Below are positions 22,501-34,100 of a stretch of DNA of 64,000 bases, piece after piece. The notes beneath the pieces are model-generated. The model did not search any database and was not told the origin of the DNA. It saw only the letters and a program-made list of their open reading frames with translations. A program made the position numbers and the translations under genes. Within the stretch, counting starts at the first letter, position 1. Every line of letters begins with the position of its first letter. Location: contig NC_054741.1 of assembly GCF_018143015.1 (NCBI RefSeq), positions 52,653,048 to 52,717,047 of the forward strand. The letters are read 5' to 3'. This DNA comes from Lytechinus variegatus. Lineage: Eukaryota; Echinodermata; Echinoidea; Temnopleuroida; Toxopneustidae.

Positions 22501-22929
22501 AAATCATCACTAACCTGTAGACAAATCCCTGTGTCTGATATGACGTTTAATATTTTAGGCTGAGCAATGTGAAAGGTACTGATCATAAAAAACCTGGGAG
22601 GAATGATTAGCCCCAGGGCATCTTGTTTATTGAACAAAATGCTTGATAAATTCACTTCTTTGTTATTCTTTCTCCAGTATCAAACTTATTAATATAACTT
22701 ATAGTAACAAAACAATCAGTTCTGATTTTGATTGGTTTCTACTATTTTTTTATGTCTACCAGATGATCTTGAGAAGCACATTGCTTTGATGCTTGAGATC
22801 CTTCCTGATTGGCTGAAGAAGGTTGTTATCCGCAAGGTAACCTACATCAAGATGGACAGAACAAAGGAACTTGGTCTGGTTATCTCCGCCATCAATAAGG
22901 AGCTCAAGGAAGCTAAGAAAATCAAGTAA
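12925..22929 (+). CDS. cdt1: Cdt1 DNA replication licensing factor
   Basis: Ten exons: 12925-13515, 14942-15099, 16060-16275, 18503-18675, 19020-19168, 19772-19966, 20622-20774, 21781-21893, 22202-22290, 22763-22929. They join in frame to 2004 bp, 667 residues, longer than vertebrate Cdt1 mainly through its N-terminal region. Cdt1 works with ORC and Cdc6 in the nucleus to load the MCM2-7 helicase in G1. Visible signs: PIP degron QSKVTDYYSRRK at residues 3-14; a basic disordered N-terminus; the central geminin-binding fold with LEEVFRCSDTVVSMLHNRSET and LKQIKTVYPSAY; RWHPKFPLDKIPEVP; and the C-terminal MCM-binding winged helix with RLERLPELCKILRV and LEILPDWLKK. ATG 12925 is chosen because it is the first in-frame ATG and puts the degron at the extreme N-terminus, as in other Cdt1 proteins. 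Expected control is PCNA-dependent CRL4-Cdt2 destruction in S phase. Confidence 0.95.
12931..12966 (+). other. cdt1: PIP degron of Cdt1 (residues 3-14)
   Basis: QSKVTDYYSRRK carries all elements of a PCNA-dependent degron: Gln, aliphatic Val, the Thr-Asp pair, two aromatics, and a basic residue at +4. Such degrons recruit CRL4-Cdt2 on chromatin-bound PCNA. Confidence 0.85.
13885..13945. repeat. Fragment of dispersed repeat (ATTTATAAAGCGCC)
   Basis: aataataataggcatttataaagcgcc followed by tatttcaaggcgc resembles the triplet-rich SINE tails found elsewhere in the window (25610, 37190). Too short to classify. Confidence 0.35.
14225..14735. repeat. Inverted-repeat element in cdt1 intron 1
   Basis: gggggacgtaaagctacgcac at 14223 pairs with gtgcgtagctttaggaccc at 14690. 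A third copy, cctaaagctacgcac, sits at 14428. The layout suggests a MITE-like element with internal duplication. Confidence 0.5.
14942..15099 (+). CDS. cdt1: cdt1 exon 2
   Basis: Acceptor tttcag, donor gtaggt splitting an AAG codon. It encodes a helical Leu-rich stretch (LADLQARLALVKD, IRRLKASKPLP), matching the segment before the central domain of Cdt1. Confidence 0.85.
15373..15574. repeat. AATTCCATAAAA-ended MITE, copy 1
   Basis: Ends ggaattccataaaat and attttatacaattgcc. It shares gaccatgacttggtcagt and the CCCCC-containing flanks, in reverse orientation, with the copy at 61341-61536. Confidence 0.55.
16060..16275 (+). CDS. cdt1: cdt1 exon 3: start of geminin-binding domain
   Basis: Acceptor tttgtag, donor gtaagt. 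It encodes FERYRHLIQAG, LALPFRYRSLEEVF and VSMLHNRSET, the most conserved block of the family. Confidence 0.92.
16489..16560 (-). repeat. tRNA-derived SINE head, copy 1
   Basis: On the minus strand it runs GAACCAG to CTGGTTC, 72 nt. A box TGGTTGAGTCG and B box GGTTCGAATCC both fit the Pol III consensus. The T stem is imperfect, so this is a tRNA-derived repeat, not a working tRNA gene. Confidence 0.6.
16820..16892 (-). repeat. tRNA-derived SINE head, copy 2
   Basis: As copy 1 with one extra base. A possible anticodon loop CCGGAAA (GGA, Ser) sits on a four-pair stem. Confidence 0.55.
17172..17258 (-). repeat. tRNA-derived SINE head, copy 3, with 14-bp internal duplication
   Basis: Same core, but cagcgactcaacca is duplicated in the A-box region. 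Confidence 0.55.
17545..17935. repeat. TAGACCAAATGG-type fold-back repeat, copy 1
   Basis: Forward words such as ccatttggtccaatc and accagttggtctaat in the first half are answered by inverted words such as ggaccaactggttattagacgaaatgg in the second. It shares cactcaccacatggtctac with the copy at 45425-45780. Confidence 0.6.
18503..18675 (+). CDS. cdt1: cdt1 exon 4
   Basis: Acceptor ttttaag, donor gtatga. It continues the central winged helix with LKQIKTVYPSAY and the strand VHLILEANL. Confidence 0.9.
19020..19168 (+). CDS. cdt1: cdt1 exon 5
   Basis: Acceptor gatcag, donor gttagt. It encodes the helix ending LVEIVKSHHK, equivalent to the vertebrate LVEHVKEHHK segment. Confidence 0.9.
19772..19966 (+). 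CDS. cdt1: cdt1 exon 6
   Basis: Acceptor ttcaag, donor gtaaag. It encodes EYLASLTPP, LHRWHPKFPLDKIPEVP and the helix DVLDKARQMM, a conserved part of the family. Confidence 0.92.
20622..20774 (+). CDS. cdt1: cdt1 exon 7: charged linker
   Basis: Acceptor gatgcag, donor gtaagt. A Lys/Glu-rich linker followed by ALKGVSMDLVNR, the start of the C-terminal module. Confidence 0.88.
21400..21674. repeat. MITE with GGCCTGGTCCCACTG ends
   Basis: Left end aaggcctggtcccactg and right end cagtgggaccaagcctt are inverted repeats, about 275 bp apart. The right end is about 105 bp before cdt1 exon 8. Confidence 0.6.
21781..21893 (+). CDS. cdt1: cdt1 exon 8
   Basis: Acceptor gttttag, donor gtatcc, ending two bases into a Val codon. 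It encodes IKAKEARN and RLERLPELCKILRV of the C-terminal winged helix. Confidence 0.88.
22202..22290 (+). CDS. cdt1: cdt1 exon 9
   Basis: The acceptor is the CAG at 22199-22201, not the TAG eleven bases on. Only this choice keeps the frame and gives FFLAEKKAALPID, matching vertebrate VFVSERKPAL. Donor gtaagt. Confidence 0.8.
22763..22929 (+). CDS. cdt1: cdt1 exon 10 and stop
   Basis: Acceptor taccag. It encodes DDLEKHIALMLEILPDWLKK and ends KEAKKIK before TAA at 22927-22929. This is the MCM-binding winged helix. Confidence 0.92.
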
Positions 22930-22964
22930 AGAGATTATACATCATGAAACTATGTACCAAAATT

Positions 22965-23280
22965 TATGTCTGCCATCTGGCTTTTTTAAGTGGAATATCA
23001 TTACACGGACTCTATCAAAAAATGCAATTCATAGAAAAAAATATCCCAACCATTTTCCAGACGATATAGATTCTCACCTGTCTGCCACCTGGCTTCTACA
23101 AGTAGAAAATGCAATTCATGAAGAAAAATGTCCCAACCATCTTTCAGATGAAAGATTCTCACTTGTCTGCCATTTGGCTTCTTCAAGTGGAATATCATTG
23201 CAGGGACTTTATCTTTAAAATGCAATTCATGAAGAAAAATATCCCAACCATATTCCAGATGATAGATTCTCACCTGTGGA
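22965..23280 (+). repeat. cdt1: Tandem repeat in the cdt1 3' UTR
   Basis: Units beginning tctgccatctggcttctt..aagtgg and ending aaatatcccaaccat..ccagatgatagattctcacctg start near 22969, 23081 and 23166, with a fourth partial unit at 23223. Unit length is about 85-111 bp because the middle unit lacks an internal segment. Confidence 0.7.
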
Positions 23281-26200
23281 CAATTTCTATGACACAAGAC
23301 AAATGCATAAAAAGCTATGCTGCACCAGCAATTTTTATTTTCTTGAATACAAAAGCAGATCACAAACCAGTGCATTCTGGATGCTAACACATTTGTTTGT
23401 AATTTACTTTATATTCAAGCCAGAGTTTAGCTGGTTGCTGGCAAAGCACAGATGCTGTGTGCGATGATAATTGTCTTAATCAAAATTAAATTAAAATTAA
23501 AATGCAAATCATGCATGGGTATTAAGGTATATACTTCTTATATCACTTGTTACCAATTTTTTTTGTGAGTTGTGATGTTTTTTTTTTCGAAAAGCCCTGA
23601 CCATGGGTGGTTTGAATCATTCATCCATTTCAGTATGGCTGTTGGATATTCATATTGGTCAATCTGCATATTTTGAAATTTAGCCATTTCATTTAATTAT
23701 TGATGTTCTTACTTTAAAAAAATGCAAAATCGAGTGAAAGAGGTGTGGATTTTTTTAGCTACCTGAAGAAATGATATATTCATGTAGTATTATCATATTG
23801 TAAAGAAATAGAATTAAGAATATCCTAAAAAATATTGTCATCTTTATTAAGACTTTTTAATACTCTATTCATTGAATGCCTCACTGCAATAAATTGTAAT
23901 TTTAATCATAAGAGAATGATGTACTCTTCCTATAACCATTCATTACATTGATTTGTAGGTCAATTACTTGAAGCTAAAATAATATGATTTTAAACTACAC
24001 ATAAATGTAATTTTCATAGATGGAAAGGTTCTTTCATTACCCACATCATAAAATGAATTCATTGATTAGTAAAGGAATTTACAAATGAATATTGTATATC
24101 AGGTAAGATCTTTATAACCATTTGGTCTAATATACAGTAAGTCAAACTTAAAGTAAAATTTAATTTTGTATGAAACCAGTCTGTTTATTTAATTTGGCTA
24201 ACATAACCATTATTTCCCTTATATCCTGTTTAGTTAATTGTATTTTACATTTTGTGTAATAAATAATGTGCTTTGGCTAATTTTCACCTCAACTAAAATG
24301 GAATGATAATTAGACTATTAGAATGTGATAATGATTGAGTCTAAGTGGTCACTAGACGTTATGGCAATAAGACCAAGTTTGAGATAGTAAAAAATAAAGT
24401 GTGGAACGAAAGTGTTTAGCCCAAATAGAGGTAACCCATCTCGACCAAGACAAATTACACTAAGCATGAATAGATCCTATATCTGTGTACTACTAATACT
24501 ATGCTGACTTTCTGGCTTTTTATATAGGGTAATGATTTCATATCTGATAAATTCATTTATTGTGTGGTTAATGCTAAAATCAAATCAGTTGTCTCATTTT
24601 TCAAAAGACAGTGAAATGTGCAATGGTAAGAAAAAAAATTGTTCAAGAATATGCTTCAGAATTAATGGCCTTTTTTTTACCCTTTAAATATTACTATGGT
24701 TTTATTGCCATCAGAGCATGATTATATTTTAATGCTTTTTGCATGTGTATACTTTCACTAATATATGTTATGTTAGTTTTCCATCATTTAGAAGAATTTC
24801 CTTGAACTATCAAATTGACTCTTCTATTCAATACTTGTTTTAAAGTCTGTGTGATGTTTTGGTACAAGTTCAATATTATCCATATTGTACTAGTATTATA
24901 ACATTCATATCATGTGACAGAAGTGTGTTGTAGATATTTCCATTGTAGATGTTACCCAAAAATATACATTATGTCCTTGCATATTAGATATTTGATTTCC
25001 TCTTCACCACATATGAGTTGTGTAATATCTGTCATTTACCTGGCATTGTATTTGATATATGAAAATTGATCTTTAGATCTACTATGCTTAGTAAGTGGTA
25101 TACGTATGTGTACATTTTTGACTGAAATTATCATATTTTGTAATACATTCAGTATTTTATTATTCATCTCTTTTGACCTTCATTGCTTTTCAATTCTTCC
25201 TGTTACTTTATGGTAATTTGTAAACACTGAATTATTCTGAATTGGGGAAAGCATAATGAACCACAATATTGACAAAGTCATGATAAAACTTCAGAATAAC
25301 AAATATGCTTCACTTTTTCAAAAAATTTTGGAAGATGTCATTGTGCTTAAGTTGTATTGGTAAATTAATTCTTCCTTAAATTAACATATGAGTAATTGGT
25401 ATCAGTACATTATTAAGTGTAAAATGCGAGTTTTTGGTTAAATGATTGTAGGCAAGAGGGTAATGAAAACATAAACTCAACAAGAAATTGTGCAGTGAAT
25501 TTCCTATAGCAGTAATAGTTCCTTACATTAACTTCATTTTGTTTTTATGTATTTTTGTCTACAGTGTATTTGTATCATCTTATCCAGTTTATGTATGGGT
25601 CAGTTTTAATAATAATAAATACATAAAATTTATATAACACATTTCCAAATTCAAAGTCATGAGATGCTCAAGGTGCTTGAGAGCAAATAAGAGGAAGGAA
25701 ATACACTACTGGTTCAAACTTCAAGAATGAATACATAAAGTTTTGTCTCAAGAAAAGGTACTCCTGTACAGGTAGTTATTCTGGCATTATGGTAAAGGGG
25801 ACAAAATTAGACAGAATTAGGGAAATTTTAAAGAAATCAGACATGGAATAGCAAAAGAGCTGTTTATGAGAAAACTAAAAAGACAGATCAAATATCAATA
25901 TTTACCACATGGTGAGTGGACAGGGACAAATGGTACAACTCCCCTATTGTATTAATTTTCAGGAATTTGTTGGGTTTTTTTAGTTCATGTAAATTATACC
26001 TTTCTGTCAAGGGCAGCATGATTAAAATATCACAAACAATATTTTCATATGTCCTAATGAAAGAAATAATATTCTGAGTAAAACTTTTTAAAAGGAAGAT
26101 ATTTCAGTCATTTTGTGTATTGGGGCAATGGGAGTTGTCCTTGCCTATCATAATAACATAGAAGTGGCCAATTTAAAAAGTTCCCAACTTTCTGTTTGTC

Positions 26201-26810
26201 AATTTCGTTTAAACATACACAAATCTGTTCCTTTTTTTTGTTGCCTTTTTACAATTATTCTTTTTGGTTACTGCCCCCTTCCCTACTTGCAACAACCATT
26301 TAGTTGACAATCGCAGGTGCTGATGCGAAGTGGAAATTCTGTGTTGGTAATTACTATAATCATCGACCCTGAAGTTTTTAAATCTTGTATTCATGCATTA
26401 TTCATGCAAAATTCTTAGGCAAAACTAGCTATTGTAGGTGTATTTTAAGTAATCTTATTCATGCAAATTTCTGAAGCAATATTAACTGTAGTCAATCTAT
26501 TTTTTTTATGAATCATAAAATTGTCACTGTATATGATCATTTCGCTGTTTTCATAGCCTTTCATTCACAACATGTTAATAATGTTGAGAAATATAGTTAC
26601 TAGCTGAAAAAAAGTCTTTTATTGATGCTTTTGCTTTTTTGTCTTTGAATCAGTGTTGAACACTTTCCTGTTTTATAGCTGTGTTCTAATTTACTTGGTT
26701 GTATTTTTAATAAATGTATTGAGTATCCACCTAATAGTGTTTTATATAATTGTTTTTGTTAGGTGAAAATGAAGTGAATCAAATTCTATGTGAGGAGGGA
26801 AGGGGAGAGG

Positions 26811-26920
26811 CTGTAAAGAAAGAAAGAAAGGGAGAGAGAGAAATAAATACATAAAGAAAGAAAGAAAGAAAGAAAGAAGATAGAAAAAGAGAAAGAAAGA
26901 TGAAGAGAAAAGAAAAGAAT
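26811..26920. repeat. GAAA microsatellite
   Basis: Runs of aaagaaagaaag and related purine words on the + strand. Confidence 0.8.
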
Positions 26921-27946
26921 GTGGGTATACTGTTCCCAGGGGTGGCACCACAGGGGGCAGCAAGATGTGAATGCTCCTCTACCTTTTTTTAAGTAGTGAC
27001 AAAAGCGAAAAAAGGATAGTATATCATTCATTTGAAATGAAAAAAAACCCTGTCTCCTGTGTTCTCTAACATGAATATCAAGTGATAGCACAAAAGAGAG
27101 ACCAATGCCTATCTATTGAATTTGGTGCATATGAATAAAAATTAGGCCTATGCACTTTGAAAGAGTTTTCCCAATGCAATATTTCCAACATGGAAATATA
27201 TATTTTCACATATATTCTTGAACTTTAGTCTCTTCTATAATAAAGGACGTTACAATTATTGGCATAATATTATGCTTTGGTGCAAAAATAATACTTTCAT
27301 GCTATGTTAGGGAAAAAGGTTGATACAAGCTTGTGCCTAACATTACTTAAAATTATTTGCATTTTAGTTTATAAAAATAAAAACTTGATAAAAAACTTGA
27401 AAAATTGATAAAACCTAAGGTGAACATAATTTCAGTTTCTTTAAGCCTATTTGTGCCAGAGTGAACTGAGTACATCAAGTAAAAGAAATCAATGTAGGCC
27501 CAAATAACATTTTTAGAAAACTACAGCATCATATTTAACAAATCAGAAAGGCCTACATTTATTATTTCATCAAATATCACTGCTAATGAGAGAAGAATTT
27601 GAGCATGAAATAATTGCCCTACATCTTTTCAAGTTAGTGGGAAAAGAATTAAAAAGAAGGAAAGGGGCACCTATAAAGAGCAAAATAGCACTTCACAAAA
27701 TAAAAGTACTAGAAACTGAAATATGTTAAATAATATATAATAAACTATATAGCTAATTCTTGTTGTATATCACTCCTTAAGCTTTTTATTTCACTCCTTT
27801 CTATCTCCCTCGCACCGACACGACGACGACGTACATGCCCACCTTACATGTAAATCTGTGCAGTCTTTTGAGGATATACCGGTAACCATTTCTTTCCCTT
27901 TTTATTGGTACACTCAGAGATACTCTCATTGAAACTTTTTCGCAAT

Positions 27947-28105
27947 ATGGCATCTGTGAAATCAGAAATGTTGCAGTTTTCTGCTACAAACACCACCTCA
28001 GATCCCGCAGATCGGTCTGTTTTGATCGTTGGTCAGCTCCCAAACTTGACCAAAGTTCCCTATGACACCGCAAAGACCAAATTGCAGCCACGAGTCAATG
28101 AAGAG
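27947..28105 (+). CDS. npepl1: npepl1 exon 1
   Basis: 53 codons, donor gtaatg. It starts MASVKSEMLQF and ends KLQPRVNEE. VLIVGQLPNL matches the start of the N-terminal domain. Confidence 0.85.
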
Positions 28106-31100
28106 GTAATGTAATGTATGTTCTAATCGGAATCATAGAGTAGTTCCTGGAACAAAACAATCCGTTCCCACACGTTCATTTTGGTGTATGTTAGGCCTAG
28201 TATTAGTATGATGAATGTGAATGACGCAAGTGACTCAGACTTGCTATTCTATTGGCAGTGTTTGTTTCCAAATTTCACGAGTGTCCATGTTTTGTGCATG
28301 GTCAGTGGCATAATATGAATTAAAAAATAGAGAAAAGAGATAAAAGGGAAAGAAAGAAAGAAAGGAAGGAAGAAAGGAAAGGGAAAAAGTGGAAAAAAAA
28401 GGGACAGAAAGAAAGAACATAAATAAGGAAAATGGAAGGAAAGCGGGAAAAGGAATGAACGAACATGTGGGGAAGTACAAAATATCTTGAAATACATTCG
28501 CAAGAGAGGGATATAAAAATTTGACTCAATGGCACAGGCAAGAATGGCAGGAGAAAGAGGCAAAAAGAAAAATGAAGGTAGAGCCAAAAGCCAATAGAAA
28601 ATGAAGAAAGGGGACAAGAAAAAAAGAAAAGAAATTAATTACATGGCCGAGCTGCCGAGGATTGAAAAATAAAAAGAATGGCAAGAAAGCCTCCTAAATT
28701 TTATGCAATCAGGACAAAAAAAATCATTAGTAAAGGGCTAGTTACTTCCCCCTTTGTCCTAACCTACTTACGCTGGCTATAGGGTTAGATTTACTGTAAA
28801 ATGCCTCTTAATGCTTACTTCGGCTAAATTTCCTAAGCTACTATCGCATATTCAGAATATTTCAAAATCATTTTACAAGCCAATTTTTTGTGGCTCGTGT
28901 CGCTCATTGGCGACTTTTGACATTCGCTACGCTGTGCTGCCTCAAAATATTTTGTTTATTTTTCGCAACTGCTTTGAAGTTGTGTCTTGTGTATGTACCT
29001 GCGGTTTGAGAAAAAGTGGCCATCTGCAATGACTTTGTTTAAAAATATCACAAGTTTCCGGGGCGTCCGCCCGGGACCAGTTATGGCACCAAAGGGAGAG
29101 GCATGGGGGACATTTTTCCCCACTTACTCCCCCCCCCCCCCGAAATTTTGAAAATAAAACAAATGTATAGAAAGTGTTGTCATAAGCATCCTACTAAAGC
29201 TGCAAACAGTTTTTTTGTTCTTTAAAGTTTGAAAATTTTCTCATCTATTCACTGTTAGCTCCTAATGATTTTTGTCAACATAAATCTTTCAGGTCATTGT
29301 ATAAAATTCAAAATTTGTTGAAAAAGATAAGTTCACATGGGGCTTAAAAATCCAGTGTTCAAGTTTATATGCTTCTCGCAATTAGAGTTTTCATTAATCC
29401 TTTAAGCGAGAAACACATCCTGCGTATTCATGATTTTCATAAATTAAAAGTTTCCAGCTTGCACTACGCGCTCACATCTATTGTTTAGTTAGATAGCGAT
29501 TAGGCCTGGGAGTAAATATCGACTGATTGAATTGCTTGCCGCCGATCGCTAATTGATAAGCAAATTTTACACTAATCGAATGTTGGGCAGATCAAGATTA
29601 GACAATTGGGATAACTCGAATACTCAAGTAGTCTTTTGCCTCCCCTAGGTTAAAAATCTGGTGCCGCCACTGCCCCGGACCCGATCAACATAGCATTGCC
29701 CCCCAAAAGTTCTACCATCGAGAACAAAAAAGAAACGATGAAAGGAAAGGAAGACATAAGGTATAATATTTTCTGAATTGCTTGTCAAAATGAATCTCAA
29801 AGTCAGATTTTCATGGAAATGTGATTTTTTTTCTCACTCGCTGGAGACTTTTTGCCACGTCATGCTGTGCCCCCTCTTTTTTGTACTTACCATGCATTGA
29901 GCTTCCCTTATAATACTCGGGCACAATCATTAAAAAAATCCTGTTCATATAACAAGGAATTTTTGGGCCCTTGCCCCCCCCCGGCCACCAACCCCTGTTA
30001 CGCCCCTGCGCATGGTTGTTTATCTAAGAAAGTAGAATATCTTGAAAATGTTGTATTGCCAACATGACCTTTTGCATGTTTTCGTAGTAACTTGAATCTT
30101 GTCATGTCACGTGTGGACTTACCTCAGGCGCGGGTTTGGATAGGCTCCACTTCACTACTGCTACCTTCTGCTCCACCTATCTGAACCCTCTGGAGACAAA
30201 CATGACAAATGCTCGCTCACTAAAAAAAAGACAAACTGTGGCACTTTGTGTTGAGAAAGTTACAACGTGAAAACCTAATCATACATTCAGCTTACTCTAC
30301 AGTTACTAAACTTACCACCAGACACAGACTTACTCCTTGCCCTTTCTTCAAAACCTCTCAAAACCGGTGATTTGAAGCTGAATCGCGGTAAAATACACGT
30401 ATTAAATTCTCTGCCGAATTGAAAATGGCAAAGGCGAATTGTGCATGTACGGAGGTCTGCAGCAATTTGTACCTAAAATTGCTGCTGCAGACCAGCTCCG
30501 TGCATGCGCAATTTGCCATTTTTGATTCGGCAGAGAATTTGATATGTGTATTTTTCCAGTAGATGCCGTATAAAGGTAGGCTTTATATAATGTAAAGAAC
30601 ATGATTGTTATGCACAATATTAATTTCAATTATTATTCTTATTAATCCATCTATATTTGTTGCTTATGAAAAACTCATTCATAAGTCAGAGTAATATTAA
30701 AATCTTCTTTTTTTTTTGATCAGTCCTACAGAATGGCACTTGGCTGTCTTAGCCCATCGCCAACAGATACTGTCTCTCTGTGGTTCAACAATGCAACGTT
30801 AGCTGCTCTACCAGTGAAAGCCAGTAGACACAATACACCCTCCCGATCTCACATCCTCACCAAACTGGTCCGTAGCTGTCTCACTGGAAGTGGCAACGAA
30901 TGCATTGTGGTATGTACTGTGTCACTTAGTGCTACAAAGTGCTTAGTGCTTTTGAATTGATAATCATTTTGAATTTATTTTTTACATCTTAACGAGGAGA
31001 ATGTAACTGATGACTTGAAATTAACTTTTATCATTTTTTTTTTACTTTCGAATAAAAAAAAAATTAAAAATAATTTTCCTCATTGACAAGTTCCTGCAAT

Positions 31101-34100
31101 CTTCTTAGATTACAGAATATTTTTTTTTCTGTAACTGACAATTTAAGAAAATCTGTGATCATGAGCTAAATTAATTCAGAATTTTGGATAAAAGGCAGTG
31201 GTGATGCAATGAGCAATGTGCCCATTTCCCAAAATAGTGAAAATAAGTTGTTTATTACCTGCTTTCATTAGCCAATGGATTTGCCCTTTATGATAGAATT
31301 TTTATTTTTTTACTGTACATCAGTCCTCTTAATTCCAACATTATGTTTTTCATTTTCATCATCATTTACTCCCTTTTTTTTTTCATACACGGTCACACAA
31401 ACTTTCAAAGATCACATATTGTCTGCTCAGAGTCAAACTTAGAACAGATATTGATAAATATTTCAGAAGATTTTGTTTTCCTCTTAAGAATTGAAAAACT
31501 AAAATTCTTTGTGAAAAATATAAATTATTATCAAATTCAGTTTTCTTCATGCCTTCTTTTAGTGGACTTTATCCTACCCAGTGACATTGTGGCAGTTGTC
31601 TTTTAAGGCATTCAACTTCTTTAAAATGATCTTCCATCTTTTGGTTACATTTTCATCCAAAGAATATCATGATTTATTATTATTGTGTAGTATTCATACA
31701 TCACCTGTTAATGTATGTGGTGAGGGCTTCATTGATTATTCAGAATAATGAGAATTCTTTTTGAGTTCTGTTAATATTACGAACATCGTCATTTTCTTTT
31801 TAATAGGTTGCGTGTGAACATGCCCATGTCTTTGCGCTTGGTTGTGCCATCGCAAGAGCATTTCCCCTCTATTCTCGTAAAGCAGGCTCCCATAAGCAAG
31901 TCCAGCGTGTCATCACCGTAGAATTTGTCATCACAGATGAGAATAATTCCTCTTTAACCGATGAAGAGGTTGGAACTCTAAACTTTACTGCTCAGTCTAT
32001 CCGGGAGTCGGCTCGTATTGTAGACATGCCCTGCAGTGAAATGAACACAATGCACTTTGTACAAGTAAGATAAAAAAAATTATCTAGTTCTATCTATAAT
32101 TGATAGCCATACGAAAATCCCAATTTAAGAATACTCGGATTGACTTATGTTACAATTATAATGATTCAATTTCAAGTTTTCATTTATTTGTTTGTAATGA
32201 ACACAGTCCACTTTGTTCCAGTTAGATCACAAATCTTTATACATGTACCTTGTCAGAATGAATTCTCTCAAAAGTCATAATGGTAGTGTAATGGATCATC
32301 ATGGCAAGCAAATTAGAAATACATGAAATCAAGAATGCTTTAATTTAGGTTTCTAATGACTAATGTTTCTTTTGATAATAATCATAATTATTAAAATTCA
32401 AGATAGTAGCCATCCATTTCCACTGTGCAGAGTGTTCTGATATTGCTTGTTGTTAAAACCCTGCTGTATTCTTGGCTCACAAACAAACTGAGGAATAAGT
32501 ATTGCCCAAAGAGTTAATCAGCTATTCATTTTTCCTGATTTCTCCTTTTCCTCCCTTGACCCTCTTATACAAAGGGATCCATTATCAGTCATTCTCATTC
32601 CCTTGACTGACTGCTATTTTTATGTCAATGTTTTATTTTATAACCAATAGGAAGTACAAAGAGTTGGACAAGGCCTTGGCATCACCCCTCTCATCATCCA
32701 AGGAGAGGAGCTCCAACGTAAAGGATTTGGAGGTGAGGCCCAGGGGTTGGGATTTTCTAGAGGGAGAGCACTATTTTATAACAAAATTGACCCCTCCCCG
32801 TAAAACAAATAACAATAACAAAACAGAATATCACTACTCACAGGAAACATTTTTCTATACAAAATATTTTTACAAGCAAAAAAAATTTAAAAAGAAGGTG
32901 CAGTTTGGGGAAGGTTGTCATGGTCCGCGTATACGTTCAAGGTACTCTTTCAGGCGGCTCGGTCCGGGTACTAGCGGGGGAAGATGCCGTTGGGTGACTT
33001 GGGTCTCGAATCATGGGAATTTGTGAATGTGGTCGATATGTGCAAATAATTCAGGGTCTAGGTCACCGCTGCCCCTAATAATTTAGGGTTCAAAGGGTTA
33101 AGCCGTTTCAGATGATCTAGTTATTTTCATACATTTTCTGATGTTGTTTTCAGGTATCTATGGTGTTGGTAAAGCTGCAGCCAATCCACCAGCCTTTGCT
33201 GTTCTTAGCCACACCCCACCAAACGCCTCTCAGACCATCGCTTGGGTTGGTAAAGGTATTGTCTATGATACAGGTGGACTCTCTATCAAGGGGAAGGCAA
33301 GTATAGACTGCAACCTGGGAGAAGGATCAGCTTCCCCAAAACAGATTTTGATTAAAGATCTAACACCCTAAGTCCCATATTCAAAAGTCAGGTTTAATTA
33401 ATAGGTCTAACTCTGTGCTAAAATTTTGGGAAGCCAAAAGTGTCAAAATTTTGATTACGTTGTATGTTTCTTATGTTTACTGTGCTCTTTCCTGATTCAT
33501 CGATGGTGAAGACAGTCATCTATTCATACTTCCTAGACAATTGTGAATGATTTGAAAGCCAAATGAGTTGAAGTATGATATCTCTACCATTAGTGATTTA
33601 TGTAACAATTGGTTATCCATACTTAAACCACAACTTTAAACCTGCTATCAGGATACGGGCCCCTAAGTCCCTATCTTTGTGTTTGAATTAAATGCTTTCA
33701 TTTCTTATTACCTTGTATAAAATTGAAGGGAAAAAAAACTGTTATGACCTGCTTCAGACTTTTAACCGCAAGGTTTGGGGTTCAAATTCCAACACAATAT
33801 TCGTCTGGCAAGGCATTTATCTGCCATCCCTTTTGTCCACCTAGGTGTAGTACAGGATATCCGGTGAGTGAAGCTGTTCACAAGTTATGATGACCTTATC
33901 CGTAGCGCAAAATCAATGCAAATGGTGTGTATTACTTATCACTCTGGTGTGCATCACTTACCACAAGAAACAATCACCAGTCGTTGACAAAGTCCCTCAT
34001 AATTTATGAACAGCTTTATGAAACACCCAACAGGTAGGAAGAACTTCTTTAATACATTATACCACCAAGAAACGCCACCGCACACCTTACGACTGTTCGC

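Larger units (their letters stand above)
22930..27946. other. cdt1 3' UTR and spacer to npepl1
   Basis: No coding exon recognised. After the tandem repeat at 22965-23280 the stretch is AT-rich. It holds a ggtctaa-word repeat fragment at 24115-24370, a SINE-tail-like piece at 25610-25690 (aataataataaatacataaaatttatat) and a GAAA microsatellite at 26811-26920. AATAAA hexamers are frequent (e.g. near 23889 and 26709), so the transcript end cannot be fixed. Confidence 0.5.

Noticed and set aside
26742..27091. Phe/Ser/Leu-rich reverse-strand ORFs as membrane proteins
   Set aside because: They are the complement of a GAAA microsatellite.
33297..33371. Extension of npepl1 exon 5 to the stop at 33371
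   Set aside because: The extra residues do not resemble the family, and the GC donor at 33297 joins the conserved blocks exactly.
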